DNA of 64,000 nt from Microbotryum silenes-acaulis (Eukaryota; Basidiomycota; Microbotryomycetes; Microbotryales; Microbotryaceae), in assembly GCA_003665825.1 (NCBI GenBank), contig QPFY01000011.1:248001-312000 (forward strand), in the 5' to 3' direction. The notes below the pieces were generated by a model. The model was given only the letters and a program-made list of their open reading frames with translations. It was not told where the DNA came from and ran no database searches. Both the position numbers and the translations under genes were made by a program. Positions 1 to 19,906 of this stretch are shown piece after piece. Position 1 is the first letter of the stretch. Every line of letters begins with the position of its first letter.

Positions 1-2590
1 GTAGTTCCATATACCATCAACTGATATGTGTACGACAGATCCTGTAGACCTTTTCGTCCTGTTTTCTTATATTTGTTAATTTGGATACGACCGAGGGAGT
101 ATACACCGTGTCTATTGGGCCCGAAGGAGGGATCGGTCCTGGTCCCTGGAATCCTGGATCGGTCCTCGGGCAGACAAACGCTTATTCTGAACGGTGTGCA
201 CTGTGTATAGAAATGGATATCTAGTGAAGCCCCTTCGGATGGTCGACTTGGGTCCAGCGGCAATCAGTCCTGCATCAATTCCCAGAGAGTAATTGAAGAG
301 GCAAAATTGAGGCGGGGCTGTGCTGCCGCACGCGGAGCTCAGATTGGCGAGCGCTCTGCCTTAACACGTTGACCTCTGCACACTCACGTCAACGCGACAA
401 CGCGCACCCTTGACCCACGCCACGCCCCGCATCTCAATACGTTGAAACCTCCCTGCGCCTGTTGAACGAACATCGATGCTATTGCCGTATGGAGGTATGT
501 GGACGCGTTTCCCCGCCTCACATCTCCCTCATGGGCCTAATTGTGTTGCTCCACCATGACGCGACCGTCAGATATACGCGTAGGATCTAGGGAAGGTTCT
601 CCAGCAGAGTCCATTTCCTTTGGCGCTCATCCGAGTGAGTGCTCTTGTCTGGTGTGCCAACTAAGATCCCTTGTAGCAGGGCTGAGAGCAGTGTGCCAGT
701 CATCGACCTCATCCTTCTATCTACTCAACTACTCAATTCTGACGGACAGCTGAAGAATTCTCTGTTCTCTCACACCTCTTGCAGGTCGGAGGGACGATCA
801 AAGCCGTCGAGCATCCTCACAAGCCAGTACAATTCTGGATGAACCTTCTCCACGCCCGACTCGAAAGAGAAAGCGGCGCATGCCCGTGCCCCAAACCCCT
901 TCGTCCGACTCTGACGAGCCCAATGGCAAGGCGACATCTCTGCGCATCTATTTACCTTTGGGTCAACGAAATTAGAATCGCTCTCGGGCCGACGCATCTC
1001 CTCTTTCTTCTTCTTCTTCTTCTGAACTTTTGATGTACAACCAAATGGCCATACACCTTTTCCAACTTCGACCTCATCGCTGTTTCTTGCGCCTCCGGTT
1101 TCAATCACACTTGGGAACCGATCCCTCCTAATCATTCCTCATATCCATGCTTCGTCCGAAGGCGCCGTACCATTGACCGTGTCTCGTTGCATAAGTCTGT
1201 TTGACCTTTTGGCCTACCATTGTCTTCTTCCCTTAGATACAATGTGACTTCACCTTCAGGTCGGACCGGTTGCCACTGCATAACCCTCAACTGCCTGCGC
1301 GCCGCAAAACCGGACGGTGGATAACTGTGAGGTCATTCGGTGGGACTGCAATACAGGGGTCAGACGATAGCTCGACCTCTCCTTTCATGTCCCATCCTGA
1401 ATTCACCCATCGTCGCAACTATAAGACCCAACTGAAGACCAAGAAGATGACCATCACAATGATGACAAGACGGTATGTCCCGTCGAAAAGAACTTTGAAA
1501 ACACCCTCCCGGTTTGGGTACTTTCAGTCTGACTCCAACACGACGTGTTGTCCACCTTGGGTTTGAACCCTGATTGGTGTCACAAAAGACTATATGACCT
1601 GCCATCACCGAAAAGCACGGCGGGGCAGTCGGTTGGTCGATATTAGAAGGAGGCCCAGGCCACAACAGAGTGCAGAACTCTCAAGCCGCCTAATGCGATG
1701 AGAAAACGTAGAGCAACGACAGAGCAAGGGGTGTATCAAGATGAATCTGACTCGCTCGTGGCTTCGTTCAGTCATATACAGCGCATTACTTTGGGCATGG
1801 GTGACTATGACTTGCTGCAGTTCGACTGTTGAAACGCAAGCTCCCGTGACGACGTACTTCGCGTCGAGATTACAGTGAGCGTGTGAACTGCGCAGGAAGG
1901 AATTGCGACAGAGCAGTACGCTGGCTTTTAACAACCTAGCAAAGAGTTCATTAACGTGCCACCAATGTACAATTCATTATACCATACAGAAAAAGACTGT
2001 TAGGGGTGATCAACTTCTGTATCTTGCGTCTGAAAAGTCATCAACCAAGTGCCGAGGCAAACACTCAACGGACCTGGTCGAGTGTGAGGCTCGGAGTGGC
2101 CGTGGCAACACCACAGAAGACGTTTGTACGACGTTGGGACTGTGAGCCGGATCAGGACTTCGTTCAAGTATACATCAAAATGTATTCGGCAGTGTTGGAA
2201 TATAATAAGCACTTTTGCAATCCCTGCTGACTGTTCGGGAAGTGTCACCTAAGGCACGACACGGACTGCGCATGTGACTGACTGGCAGGGAGCGCGGTAA
2301 GTTCTACCTGTAGGAGATCTCAGCGCAGTCAGCGCAGTCAGCGCAGCAAAGATGCAATGGACGCTTGTGTTCACTCCCTCAGTGTAGCGCGCTCTTCCTC
2401 TAAACCTTACCGGTCGTGTTGGGCTTCCGGCTGCCAGCTTTACTCGAGCGACATTAGATTTTTCAAGCGAGCCACCGCAAGATCGAGCGATTTAGCGATG
2501 CCGGGTCTTGGATGTCTGATCGCTTTTGTTGCACTTCCTGACAAAGCGTCGTATAACGTGTAGAACTACTAGCGAAATGAACGCATCATT
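1..2590. other. Left flank without a supported gene
   Basis: I see no open frame with a recognisable domain, and no convincing exon chain, on either strand. The open frames present are short and mutually inconsistent. Low-complexity features are a (TTC)n microsatellite near 1005-1022 and a short tandem repeat at 2321-2346. The right end should contain the 3' terminus of the KDZ transposon that starts just downstream, but I could not find a terminal inverted repeat partner for it. Confidence 0.5.
2321..2346. repeat. 9-bp tandem repeat
   Basis: Three nearly complete copies of CAGCGCAGT stand head to tail. They lie about 250 bp beyond the end of the KDZ coding region, so they may belong to its subterminal sequence, but that is inference. 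Confidence 0.8.
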
Positions 2591-2600
2591 GATCTCTTTA

Positions 2601-3107
2601 CTATTGCAAGTAGCAACTGGGCAAAAGACTGCAACTATATATGATCAATATCAAATTCCCCAAAAAAACATCGCCATCGTCTTCATCAACGTTCTCGTTG
2701 ATCTCGTCACTGAAGGCGCCGTAATCGGTAGTGTCGACGGAATAATGACTCAGATCATCGCTCGAATGATCACTGATGTCAAGAAGGGCGTCATGATCCG
2801 TGGTGATGTCGTCCGACTCTCCGACCATCCCATCATTGATGCAGTCTGGCCATGTGTGATCCGGCAAGCCACCCGCTGTGGTTCGTTGAAAAACATCAAC
2901 GTCGTCGGTGCACCACATTCGGAGCTCGACCCACTCCTCCATTTGCGGTTCGCCGGTTTGCCGGGTGCATTCCCACAGGTGATCTAGGCCGCCCTTCGAA
3001 AACCATCGGCGCGCAATAGTTCTAAGACGCTCTTCTTCTTGCTCGAGCAGCATCATCGCAGAGTCATCCTGCTCATCTAGTTGGAGTAGTTGCTGGCGAA
3101 CTTGCTG
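2601..3107 (-). pseudogene. KDZ transposase 1, C-terminal tail
   Basis: The frame continues from the other side of Copia-1: a glutamine-rich start, then LLEQEEERLRTIARRW and an acidic end with stop at 2601. The CAGCA on this edge is one copy of the target duplication (TGCTG on the plus strand). Before Copia-1 inserted, this frame was therefore open and joined to the central part. Confidence 0.7.
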
Positions 3108-7792
<4,685 letters not shown>

Positions 7793-9440
7793 TGCTGAAA
7801 CCTCTTGCGACGGCTTATCAGCCACCGTCCAATGCGACGCACTTCCCATCCAAGTCGCTTGATTTCTTGCTGGCATCTTGCGCGAGAAAATACTGCTGGA
7901 ATGCCGACACGAACATCATCATCGTAGGCCCACGGCTCAGTGGGATGACTATATAATCCATTGTTCCAGAGCGGCGCCAAGATGTCGAGTTTGAGCAGTT
8001 CGTTGAGATCCTCTGGGGTTGATGGCGGTACCCTTCGGGTTCTCAAGATCGAATGGGAATTCTGAGAATTGGTGAGGATGGCAGCATACTTTTTCACCTC
8101 GTCGTTATACATCGCCACTGCCTTCATGAGTCTTGGACGCAAAGAATTAAGATTCTTGACCAGGAGACCAGCCGCTTTCGTACCTATGAGCAGGCATTGC
8201 TACACATCAGCGTTCCTTCTGCCGGCGCAGAAGACTCGTACCATGGATTTCCTACCGAGGGCTTTACCGCCTAGGCGCGGGAGCCGCAGCCTCTCAGCTC
8301 CCTGTCGATATTGTACGACCAAGTCCCACAGCGAGCGAGATGCGACCATCAATGTGCAGGCAAATTCATAGTCTGTGCCAATCAAAGGTGTTGACATATT
8401 TAAGCGAGGACAAAGGGGATCACACCGGAGGGTCAGAATGGAAGAAGGGAGTGACGTACCAGGGTCCAGGACACTGATGTTTATTTCCGATGTGCGTAAG
8501 GAGTTCAGTCGATCATCAAGAACCTGCCGTTGTTTGACCAGCTGTTGAAGTTTAGTCGACTGTTCTATAAGCTTGTTCGTATCTATGGTGTTCACGCAGG
8601 CTAGTTCTTCTCTGTAGCAATCGAAAAATGAATACCGAAGTTAGGTTACCGGTTCGTGTCTCACTCCCAAACGACGACGATAGCTCAGACCCACCGGCAT
8701 GCTGCGATGTCTCTGTTAACCAGCTCAAGCTTGAACATGACGTTGCGCATCTCGGCTACCTCTTTGCGCTGCTCTTTCAGAGGGATATGCTTGGACGCTG
8801 CACGTTACGCGTGCCATTGTTCAAGGAGGGTAGCGACCGTCCATTCGGGGCGATTAACGACCTCAGCAATGACTCTGTCGGCTTCGGCCTTAAGCTTGAT
8901 TGCGTTTTTGAGTCGAGAATTAAGTTTGGTCACTGGGCATGATCGATACGCCAAATATCAGCGACATGGTAAGGTAGTGCATGAAAGACTGGAAGCTTAG
9001 GCGAACCAAGATCGGCCAGATGCTGCTTGTTATAAGCAGACGCTCGACGATTGATGTTCTCCAGCCAATGGGAGGCACTCGATGATCGATTCATGGGTAT
9101 CATGCCTCGAAGCTGCGACCACAAGCGCTCGGTTCCCTCGCCATCAGTCAAACCAAAATTGGGTAGAAAACGCGGATCAAAGTCAACCTGGCAGGACCAC
9201 TTGTGCGCATAGGCATGCATCGACGAGAGAGCAAATTCTAGACGCGGTAAGTGGTCTGCCAGAAGATTGCGCTGCGCATACCGGGGAGAGATGAGCTGCT
9301 CAGCTACGGACTAAGCCAATGCTCAGGCTGAGTGTCACGAACAAACTCACACGGCGTAAGTGCGACGATAAGTTGCAGGCGATATCATACGCGACTTCGA
9401 TCCTGACTCGAACTTTGGTGGGAGTCCGATCCCGAGCTGG
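7793..9440 (-). pseudogene. KDZ transposase 1, central part
   Basis: This is the stretch between the two copia insertions. [10 protein letters not shown] (about 9370-9390) carries the second catalytic Asp. HAYAHKWSCQ, then NFGLTDGEGTERLWSQL (about 9115-9220), carries the catalytic Glu. Downstream are coiled, charged exons (NKLIEQSTKLQQLVKQRQVL near 8520-8580) and the KDZ tail block VRVGIPAVFSRARCQQEI (about 7865-7925). GT...AG introns separate these exons. The last codons before Copia-1 read SRRKRFQ and join in frame with 3107 once the retrotransposon and one copy of its 5-bp duplication are removed. Confidence 0.75.
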
Positions 9441-9444
9441 TACC

Positions 9445-9667
9445 TTTTGGGAACCTGAAGCCGAGGCACGAGATACGTAAGTACGAGAGCCGAAGATGAT
9501 AGTAAAGATAGTTGGAGAAAGAAGAGAAGCGCTAAGGGAGCGCGCGCGAGGCAGGCACGAGCCGCGCGAGGCAGGCACGAGCCGCGCGAGGCGACTAATA
9601 TCAACAACTAGTAACTAATCATAATCAGGAAGACAAGTGGGATGAAACAGCAATATACACTCTGACA
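9445..9667 (-). repeat. Copia-2 3' LTR (223 bp)
   Basis: It is 20 bp longer than the 5' LTR because the GC-rich 20-bp unit GCAGGCACGAGCCGCGCGAG is present in an extra copy. A run of C follows directly at 9668 on the plus strand, which is a G-run (polypurine tract) when read in the element's direction. Confidence 0.9.
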
Positions 9668-9680
9668 CCCCCCCGTGCTG

Positions 9681-13250
<3,570 letters not shown>

Positions 13251-13254
13251 AACC

Positions 13255-13457
13255 TTTTGGGAACCTGAAGCCGAGGCACGAGATACGTAAGTACGAGAGC
13301 CGAAGATGATAGTAAAGATAGTTGGAGAAAGAAGACAAGCGCTAAGGGAGCGCGCGCGAGGCAGGCACGAGCCGCGCGAGGCGACTAATATCAACAACTA
13401 GTAACTAATCATAATCAGGAAGACAAGTGGGATGAAACAGCAATATACACTCTGACA
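13255..13457 (-). repeat. Copia-2 5' LTR (203 bp)
   Basis: It differs from the 3' LTR by one substitution (AGACAAGC against AGAGAAGC on the plus strand) and by having one copy fewer of a 20-bp internal tandem unit (GCAGGCACGAGCCGCGCGAG). Confidence 0.9.
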
Positions 13458-13462
13458 GTACC

Positions 13463-15497
13463 GACGTTTGTAGCGTCACTGGTACGCGCAGGCTCCGTAG
13501 TACAATCCGTTTCTCCGACTTCAACTTCTTCGAGAATCCATTTCAACAGCGACACGGGATATACTAACCTACGGTAGACCAAACTCGCTTATTAGTGTCC
13601 TTGCCTGGAGTCACAGATGGCCGGTCCACACATACTTTTCACCTGATTGATGAAGGTTGCAAAGTCGCAGGCAATGATCATGACGGCACACTGCAGCAAC
13701 GAGGCCTGTGTCGGCCACTACATTTGACGAAGCGGAGGTCACACCACCATCTGCGGCCTTCCAGTTGGCTGTGCATTCGTCCTGTATGATAGAATAGCCC
13801 GTTTAGCAATCACAGACAGTCGGGTCAACACATTATTGGGCTCGGGTGACCCGACACCAGCCTGCCAGCAGCAGCACCAAGGTACCTTCTCGCCCGCTTC
13901 AGTCGATCCGTCGATCAAAGCTTGCTCGTTTCGAATCTTGTCTGGTGGCAGGAATAACGCTGGACGTGACTTGAGAGGATCAGCATTTGCCCGCACGAAT
14001 CGTCGATGCTGAAAATTGCCGTCGACAGCAATGATGACATCGAGGTCATTCTCGCTCTTGCCGGCTTCATCGATCCGAGGCCCAAAACATGCCGGACAAA
14101 CGTCGGCCAGACGCTCGCGCGGGGAGAGGCCGAGAATTTCGGCGGTCAAAGTTGCCTGCAGCTGTTGCATAAATCGATATTCATCCATTGCGGCTTGAAG
14201 ATGCTGACGCACGGTTGGACCCTGGGAAGCTTCCAATATTTTCTGTAAGAAACAGTGAATGTTCCCGGCCTGTCCCTGTCCCAGAGCCCACCTTGTTAAA
14301 AGGATCCTCCGAGGATAATTCAGAGGACCAAAAGAGAATGAGCGCTTCGGACATGCCATAGATACCAAAAGGATCTACCCCCCAGTAGGTGTCGAGATAT
14401 TCGATCGTGCGAAAGGTGAATGCGGTGGTGCCTTCTCTTTTTCGGATTGAAGATGACGACGTCGGGAGAAGACCGTGAGCTGCCAGGGTTTGGATCTCGG
14501 AATAGCATGGGCAGTATCGTAGTTCTCGCATACCTGCTCATGGTTGGGGGATATAAAATCAGTCCAAGACGATAGCGTAGGGGTGATTGACAAAAGATGT
14601 GCAACAGAAGCACCTACCTGCAAAGAACAGGTCGACAACCCGGACCTTTCTGGTGACTCGGCGTTCATGACATGCGTCGCACCACTCCTCGTCGTCCGGG
14701 GAAGGGACAAACCCGCTCTGTCGAAGCACTTCTTTGGCCTTTTTCTTCATCAATAGGTACGCCTGGAGAAGTTCAGGTCGTTTTGACGTCCTAGTCTTAG
14801 CTTCGGCCCTCGCAGTCCGGCAACGATTGCGCTGCTTCTTGGCGTTCCTCTCGATCCGCGATCGCTTAAGTGAAGAGGGCGCTTGGTCTTGAGAAGCACC
14901 GTCTGGGTGGAATGGCGAATGCTCCGGTCCAGATGAGTATCCACCGCCGAAATCGCGACCGAAGTCGTAGTCGGGCTCAAAGTCGGGCTCAAAGCCGGGC
15001 GCGCTGTTAGGCTCGAAGTCGTGCTCGAAGCCGCCGGTCTCGGTGTCTAGAGGCCACGCCGTTGCGCCATCGGCAATGGATTTCTCCGAATGCTCCTTCC
15101 GACAACGCGTTGACCTCTGGACCGATGGTGATGGGGGAGGGCTCGGCTGACGTTTCGGACGCCTCTTCATCGGAGAGTGGAAAATACCGAAATTGAAGCC
15201 GAACGTCTTGTCGAACAGCTCGCTATCCGGGGACAACGATGGCTCCCTTTTCCGTACTCGCTTGGTCCATAATCTCCTCCTCTTCTTCTTCTTCGTCTTC
15301 GCCTCCTCCTCCGTTCCCACCGACGTCGTGGCCCCATTCTCGATCGTGTCCTTGTCGCTGGTCACCTTCTTCCTCTTCCTCCTCACGGTCGTGCTCTTCT
15401 TGCGCTTGGTCTTGTCATTGCGTTTTCCCTTCTCTGTTCCGACTGGCGATGCTGAGCTAGGTTGTAGAGGTGGTGGTGTGTGTGGTAGGATGTCCAT
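13463..15497 (-). pseudogene. KDZ transposase 1, N-terminal half
   Basis: I chose the ATG at 15497. The long upstream open frame has no earlier ATG. The first exon is rich in Lys/Arg and then in acidic repeats (FEPDFEPDY). It ends near 14610 at a GTAGGT donor after a CDACH block. The next exon contains GLLP and TAFTF, which align with the second KDZ copy at 57-59.7 kb. Around 14000-14100 lie VCPACFGPR and VIIAVDGNFQ, the DGNF Asp being the first catalytic residue. DTGLVAAVCRHDH near 13680-13720 is another conserved KDZ block. The frame is then cut at 13462 by Copia-2. Introns are needed between the blocks. With the insertion the gene cannot make a normal protein. Confidence 0.75.
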
Positions 15498-15600
15498 GCT
15501 TGAAGCGATGGGTGCAAGCCTGCAAGGCCTTGGGGGGAGGGAAGTGGGGGGAACTCGTGGTGCTGAGGCAGATGGACCATTAGCGGGGATAAGTAGCAAG

Positions 15601-15982
15601 TGCCCGAATTAGTGACCACTTTTGCCTCCGGGAATGGTGCACCTAGCCCGTACCAACGTTTTCCTGGGCCAAATCTCCAAAAAGCTCCCTAAACTCGCCG
15701 CGCGCGGGGTAGTATATTTGTTAGGCTTATTTTGACCCGCATAGGTGGGTACTGGACCCAAAACCGCTGGGAAACCCGCTAAGAAGCGAGGTTTGGCAAG
15801 CGCGCTTCGCGCCGCTACCGGGCGTGTACCTTTGGGTATGCCTGAGGTGCAGGAATGCGTGCAGGCACGGCTTACAGCGGGAGGAATGCGCGCGGGCGCG
15901 GCTTACAGCGGGAGGTGTTGAGGTCGCGCGCGCTAAAGTCCTCAGCGTCAAACTCTTGCAGCAAAAGCCGAAAAGCGAAAAG
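15601..15982. repeat. GC-rich minisatellite-like stretch
   Basis: No gene is supported here. From about 15858 to 15915 a unit containing CACGGCTTACAGCGGGAGG (variant GCGCGGCTTACAGC) is repeated. At 15945-15975 stands one copy of a 31-bp motif beginning GCGTCAAACTCTTGC that recurs at 16761-16791 and 18331-18361. The segment also covers the upstream region of KDZ transposon 1. Confidence 0.6.
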
Positions 15983-16625
15983 CGCGGTTCCTATCAGTAT
16001 CTAGGATTACTGCAAATGACTGGGAAGACTTGGCATACCTTTGCTCGGAAATCGCGTCGCGTACGAACAGAGATAATCAACCCGGAACGCTGGCACGTTG
16101 GGTGATGAGGATTGTCTGCCTAGCGAGGTAGCCAAGTAAGTCAGCATGCCCAACAAGGACAGCTGTGAATAGGAGTACCCTGGGGCAGAGCCCGGGAGAG
16201 GAATGGCGATGTACCTTAGCTCTAGGAGCGAGACGCGGTACTCAATGGCAAGAGGCACGGCTACGCTTGGCAGGCGTAGGGCGGGGGCTGCATACAGGGG
16301 TATGAGCAGTTAGTCAACCATCCAACAAGGAGAGTTGAAGAAGCAGCGTACACAGAGGGCAGTTGTCCACGCAGTCTGGCAGAGACTGATGCGGGTGCGT
16401 CCGTGATCGCTGGGGAAGGTCCTGTGCGAGACTCGGAACCTGTCAGCCTGAGGCGCAGTGACAGGAAGAGTTCGAGGACGGACACCAACCTTGGCAGGAG
16501 GGTGGCAGAGGTACACAGCGATGAACTGGTACAGCAGCGGCAAGCAGTGCGGAACTGACAAGGCTGGAGGAGCAGGCTTGGGTAGAAATTCCTGCGCGGG
16601 GGGCGGCTTATGGACCAAGGCTCAA
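15983..16625. repeat. Dispersed repeat, copy A (about 640 bp)
   Basis: Most of this segment matches 36987-37645 in the same orientation, with frequent substitutions and small indels. Shared landmarks in order are ACTGCAAA, TTGGCATA, GAACGCTGGCACGTTGGGTG, AGGTAGCCAAGTAAGT, ATGCCCAACAAGGACAG, GATGTACCTTAGCTC, GTTAGTCAAC and CCAACCTTGGCAGGAGG. There is no coding frame. It is a non-coding interspersed element of unknown class, for example an old LTR or a non-autonomous transposon. I found no terminal repeat or target duplication. Confidence 0.75.
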
Positions 16626-16800
16626 AGGGCAGGCGTGAAGGCACGGCTTACAGCGGAGAGAAGGAATGCGTGCGGGCACGGCTTACAGCAGAGGAGAGGA
16701 ATGCGTGCGTGCGAGCACGGCTTACAGCAGGGACTTGAGGTAGCGCGCGCTTCGGCCTCCGCGTCAAACTCTTGCAGCAAAAGCCGAAAAGACCATCAGA
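16626..16800. repeat. Minisatellite with GCACGGCTTACAGC unit
   Basis: Three spaced copies of (G)CACGGCTTACAGC, each after GGCGTG or GCGTGC, end in the 31-bp GCGTCAAACTCTTGC motif at 16761-16791. The arrangement repeats that at 15858-15975, so the tail of the dispersed repeat may carry this array. Confidence 0.65.
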
Positions 16801-18535
16801 GTCGGAGACGTAACCAGTCGAGGCACCTGAATCCGAGCGCGAGTCAGGATCCGAGTTCGGTTCCAGGCCAAGTGAATGGAACGAAACTTACCGTCATCAG
16901 CGCCATTCGTGATCGCTAGGCCGTCTATGTTTTCCCCCACGGCGACAATACGTCAACGCGTTCGGTATGTACACCCTCTTCGTCACCGTCAACCCGGCAG
17001 ATTTACACTCACCGTTGCGATGACGAGGTATCTCACAGCCTTGGGCACATCAAGGACAAGTTTCTCGACCAAGCAGATACCGTTTAGGCCAACGGCAAAA
17101 AGTCATCTAATCGTGGGTTGCAACGCTCTTCCCACTGTGAAAGATCTGTGGGGGAATGCTGACACTCCATGCCATTTGATTCCCATGTTCCTCAGCGGTG
17201 GACACATTCACCACGCCTAGCCAGGCCGTCTCGCGCCCAAGTCGCTCCCGGAAGTCCCGATCTCTCAACGTCAACTGAAACCACTTCTTATAGCTGACTT
17301 CGGTGAACGCGCGATGTGGGTCGCCGGCGCTGACGACCACATGCGAACACAAACTCGTCCAGATGCGGACTGTGACATGGGCGATGTCAAGTGATCTCGA
17401 CTCCCTGGACCGCTCGCGCGACGTGTAGCGGTAAAATGAGTCAAGTTGCAGCGGGATGAGGGACAACTAGCGGTGTGTCCAACCGTTCAACAAGAACGAA
17501 CTATCCAAGGGCGTCTGACAACGAAAGACGAGATTGAAACCCAGCGAGTGTAGCGAGATGGAAGCCAAGAAGATACGGAAATGAACGCAGTGGGAAGGCA
17601 GACTGAACCGAAGAAGAAAAAGGAAGAATTATTGAAATAATGAAGTAGTTTTCACGCGAGTGACAAGGGATGGAGGGTGGGATCGATCAGAAGGAGCTTT
17701 GGCTTTGCAAGAACAAGCTCAGGGTGATGTCAGTTGGCTGCAACTGGTGAGAGTGGGGATAGCTACCTTCGTCTCAGCATACCTTGCAAGAACAAGCGGA
17801 ACTCTGTGATGCCGCGGAGGCTGGCAGAGGCTGCGTTTCGAGCAGGGGGGTTCGGCAGAAGGACTGCTGAGAGATGCAGGGGTTGCGAGTCAGAGAAGTG
17901 GTCCAACAAGGACTACCGACTAAGTGCCCGTACAAGACTGGCAAGATCACTGTGGGAATCAAAGTGGTAAGTTCACCGTGCAACAAGCTTGGGTGACCAA
18001 TAACACTTACCCCGAGTTACTCCTGGACAGAGCCACGTCGAGGATTTAGACGAGCTAGGCGCGGCTAGCCGAGAAACGTCCTGCAAGATGAAACGCTCGG
18101 TCAGCGACTTCGTCAACTGTGAGGTGATCTTGGGAGTGAGGAACGCACCCGTATCAACGGTGGTAAACGCAGCGGCAGAGGCTGGTGGAGACGTCGACGG
18201 TGCAGTGAAGGCCCTGAAGGGAACGTGCAGCGCGAGTGACCGCCTGTGAGCCCGCGTGTGTACGAGGCACAGCTATAGCTCAGCAAGGGAGAGAGGAGAG
18301 GGGAGGCCCGAGCGCGCGAGCTCGATCGGCGCGTCAAATCCTTGCAGCAAAGGCCGAAAAGAACATCAACTTATGCATTTACACCCCGGCTCTGGCTCGA
18401 TCTCGTTGTCTGCAATGTTCATTAACGTTTGGCACATTTACACGCCTCATTCATGTGAACCGAACTGACTCGGATACTCGGTGCTGCATACCCGATCCAT
18501 GGCAGGTTCTTAGTAATACTAGCTGACGCTGTCAG
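16801..18535. other. Intergenic, no supported gene
   Basis: The longest frame (minus strand, 17466-17107, containing YKKWFQLTLRDRDFRERLG) has plausible composition but no recognised domain and no clear splice partners, so I do not call it. The third copy of the 31-bp GCGTCAAA motif is at 18331-18361. Nothing else stands out. Confidence 0.4.
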
Positions 18536-18539
18536 TCGG

Positions 18540-18806
18540 TGTTACTCCGTCAGAGGTTCAGGGACCCGTCGCCGGCGCGTTAATATCGAGTGTGTTATGG
18601 AAGGGAGAGAGAGAATGAGACCAGAGCCTTAGACAGTATCCGCTTGCAAGCCATCTCTCAGTCTCTTCTGAGTCCGGATCCAGACGCCACACCTCGCGCC
18701 AGCCATCTGCCGCCATCCAGTGCCGCGCCTCGCGCGCACCAACTCCCAAACTCCACAAGTCCCTCTGGACCGCTGACCCTTTACATAATTTCCCACAACA
18801 CTCTCT
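18540..18806 (-). repeat. Relic LTR related to Copia-1
   Basis: On the minus strand, starting at 18806, the sequence reads TGTTGTGGGAAATTA, then GGTCAGCGGTCCAGAGGGAC, which matches the start of the Copia-1 LTR with small gaps. Near 18585-18600, CACTCGATATTAAC resembles its middle. The remainder is diverged. No internal copia sequence follows, so this is a solo or truncated LTR. Confidence 0.7.
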
Positions 18807-19126
18807 CTGTGTCCGTATCTCGCGATGTGGCAGCTGGTGAACGGGGTGACTAAAGGGGCAATAAAAGACGCGAGAACTAAGCTCGATAAATCGTAATCAT
18901 GAACGTTGCAGATAACGAGTAAATGAAACGGGTATTGGACTATAGGACATACGAAGTAGGATGAGGGGGGGGGGGAGAGAAAAGACATGTGCGAAGGCGG
19001 CAAGTCCAAAACGAAGGCGCGGGGGGGAAGTCGAGGTGTTTCAGGCAACCAAACGTCGAGCTCGAAACGCGTCGCATCACGAAAGGGTGCAGCGTCCTGT
19101 GACGACGAGTCGAAATGGAAAGGTAT

Positions 19127-19906
19127 CTACGAGGACATGTTCCCCTTCATGATGTACTCGGGGTTGTTGATGAGGATGAAAGGCGCTTGCGACTGGTAGA
19201 GAGTCTGGAACTTGAAGCTGCCGTTGCCAAGGAACTGCTTTTCACGCTCGTAGATGAAAAGCTGGTGGGACAACAACCCATTCGACAAGAAAGGTCTTAG
19301 CATCGTCTGAAACGGTAGAGCAGTCTGACGAGTAGACTCCGGTCGTTGGCGAAAATGAAACTCACACTTGCTAGGAGGGGTTTGCCCTTCTCCTCGGATG
19401 TTGCGTGGTAGGCCAGGGGCAGCCTAAAAGTCGCACTGATTAAGTCTGCCTTATTGCCGGCACCCATATCTTGGGCAAGCTGGTACGATGGTGTGAAGCA
19501 GGTTTAGTTCATACTTGGATCTTTGGAGGTAGACGAGAGTTTTTCTGGAGCCGGCGGGCCAGAGAGAGAGAGAAATAGGGGGTTTGGGGCGTTGGGGCGT
19601 TGTCAAGGGTTGAGGCTCTTTACCACTCACGACAATTTCGTTGAGCGTGTTGTTAGTCTTCAAAACAACGTCAATGGCCGCCGTCTCGAGCGAAAAGCGC
19701 CGGAAACCTTGGTACTTCAACTCGAGCCCATAACCGGCGGTGTAGTTCTCGTGGTCCACGGGCGTGATGGTGATACCGCTCGGGCCGGGGAGTGTCTGCG
19801 GGGACGGCATCGCATGGGGCCCGACGGCTGCCGCCTTCTGGGGCGAGGCCGAAGTGGTGATCGAGAGCAACGTCAGCACGAGGGCCGCAGAAACCTTGAG
19901 AAGCAT
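19127..19906 (-). CDS. Small secreted protein A (three exons)
   Basis: The exons are 19906-19631 (276 nt), 19479-19366 (114 nt) and 19306-19127 (180 nt with stop), all joined in phase 0 with GTGAGT donors, giving 189 residues. The start is the only ATG preceding a good signal peptide (MLLKVSAALVLTLLSITTSA). There is no cysteine in the mature part. Blocks LELKYQGFRRFSLE, LAQDMGAGNK and LFIYEREKQFLGNGSF align loosely with the divergent gene at 21662-22311, which has the same exon plan. No known domain is recognised. It may be a cell-wall or host-facing effector-like protein, which is inference from secretion and paralogy only. Confidence 0.75.

Noticed and set aside
770..1135. Minus-strand frame of 121 codons
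   Set aside because: It is driven by a (GAA)n/(TTC)n microsatellite giving poly-Lys, with no domain and no splice partners.
17107..17466. Minus-strand 119-codon frame with YKKWFQLTLRDRDF
   Set aside because: The composition is plausible, but no homology is recognised, no upstream or downstream exon was found, and the region is full of decayed repeats.
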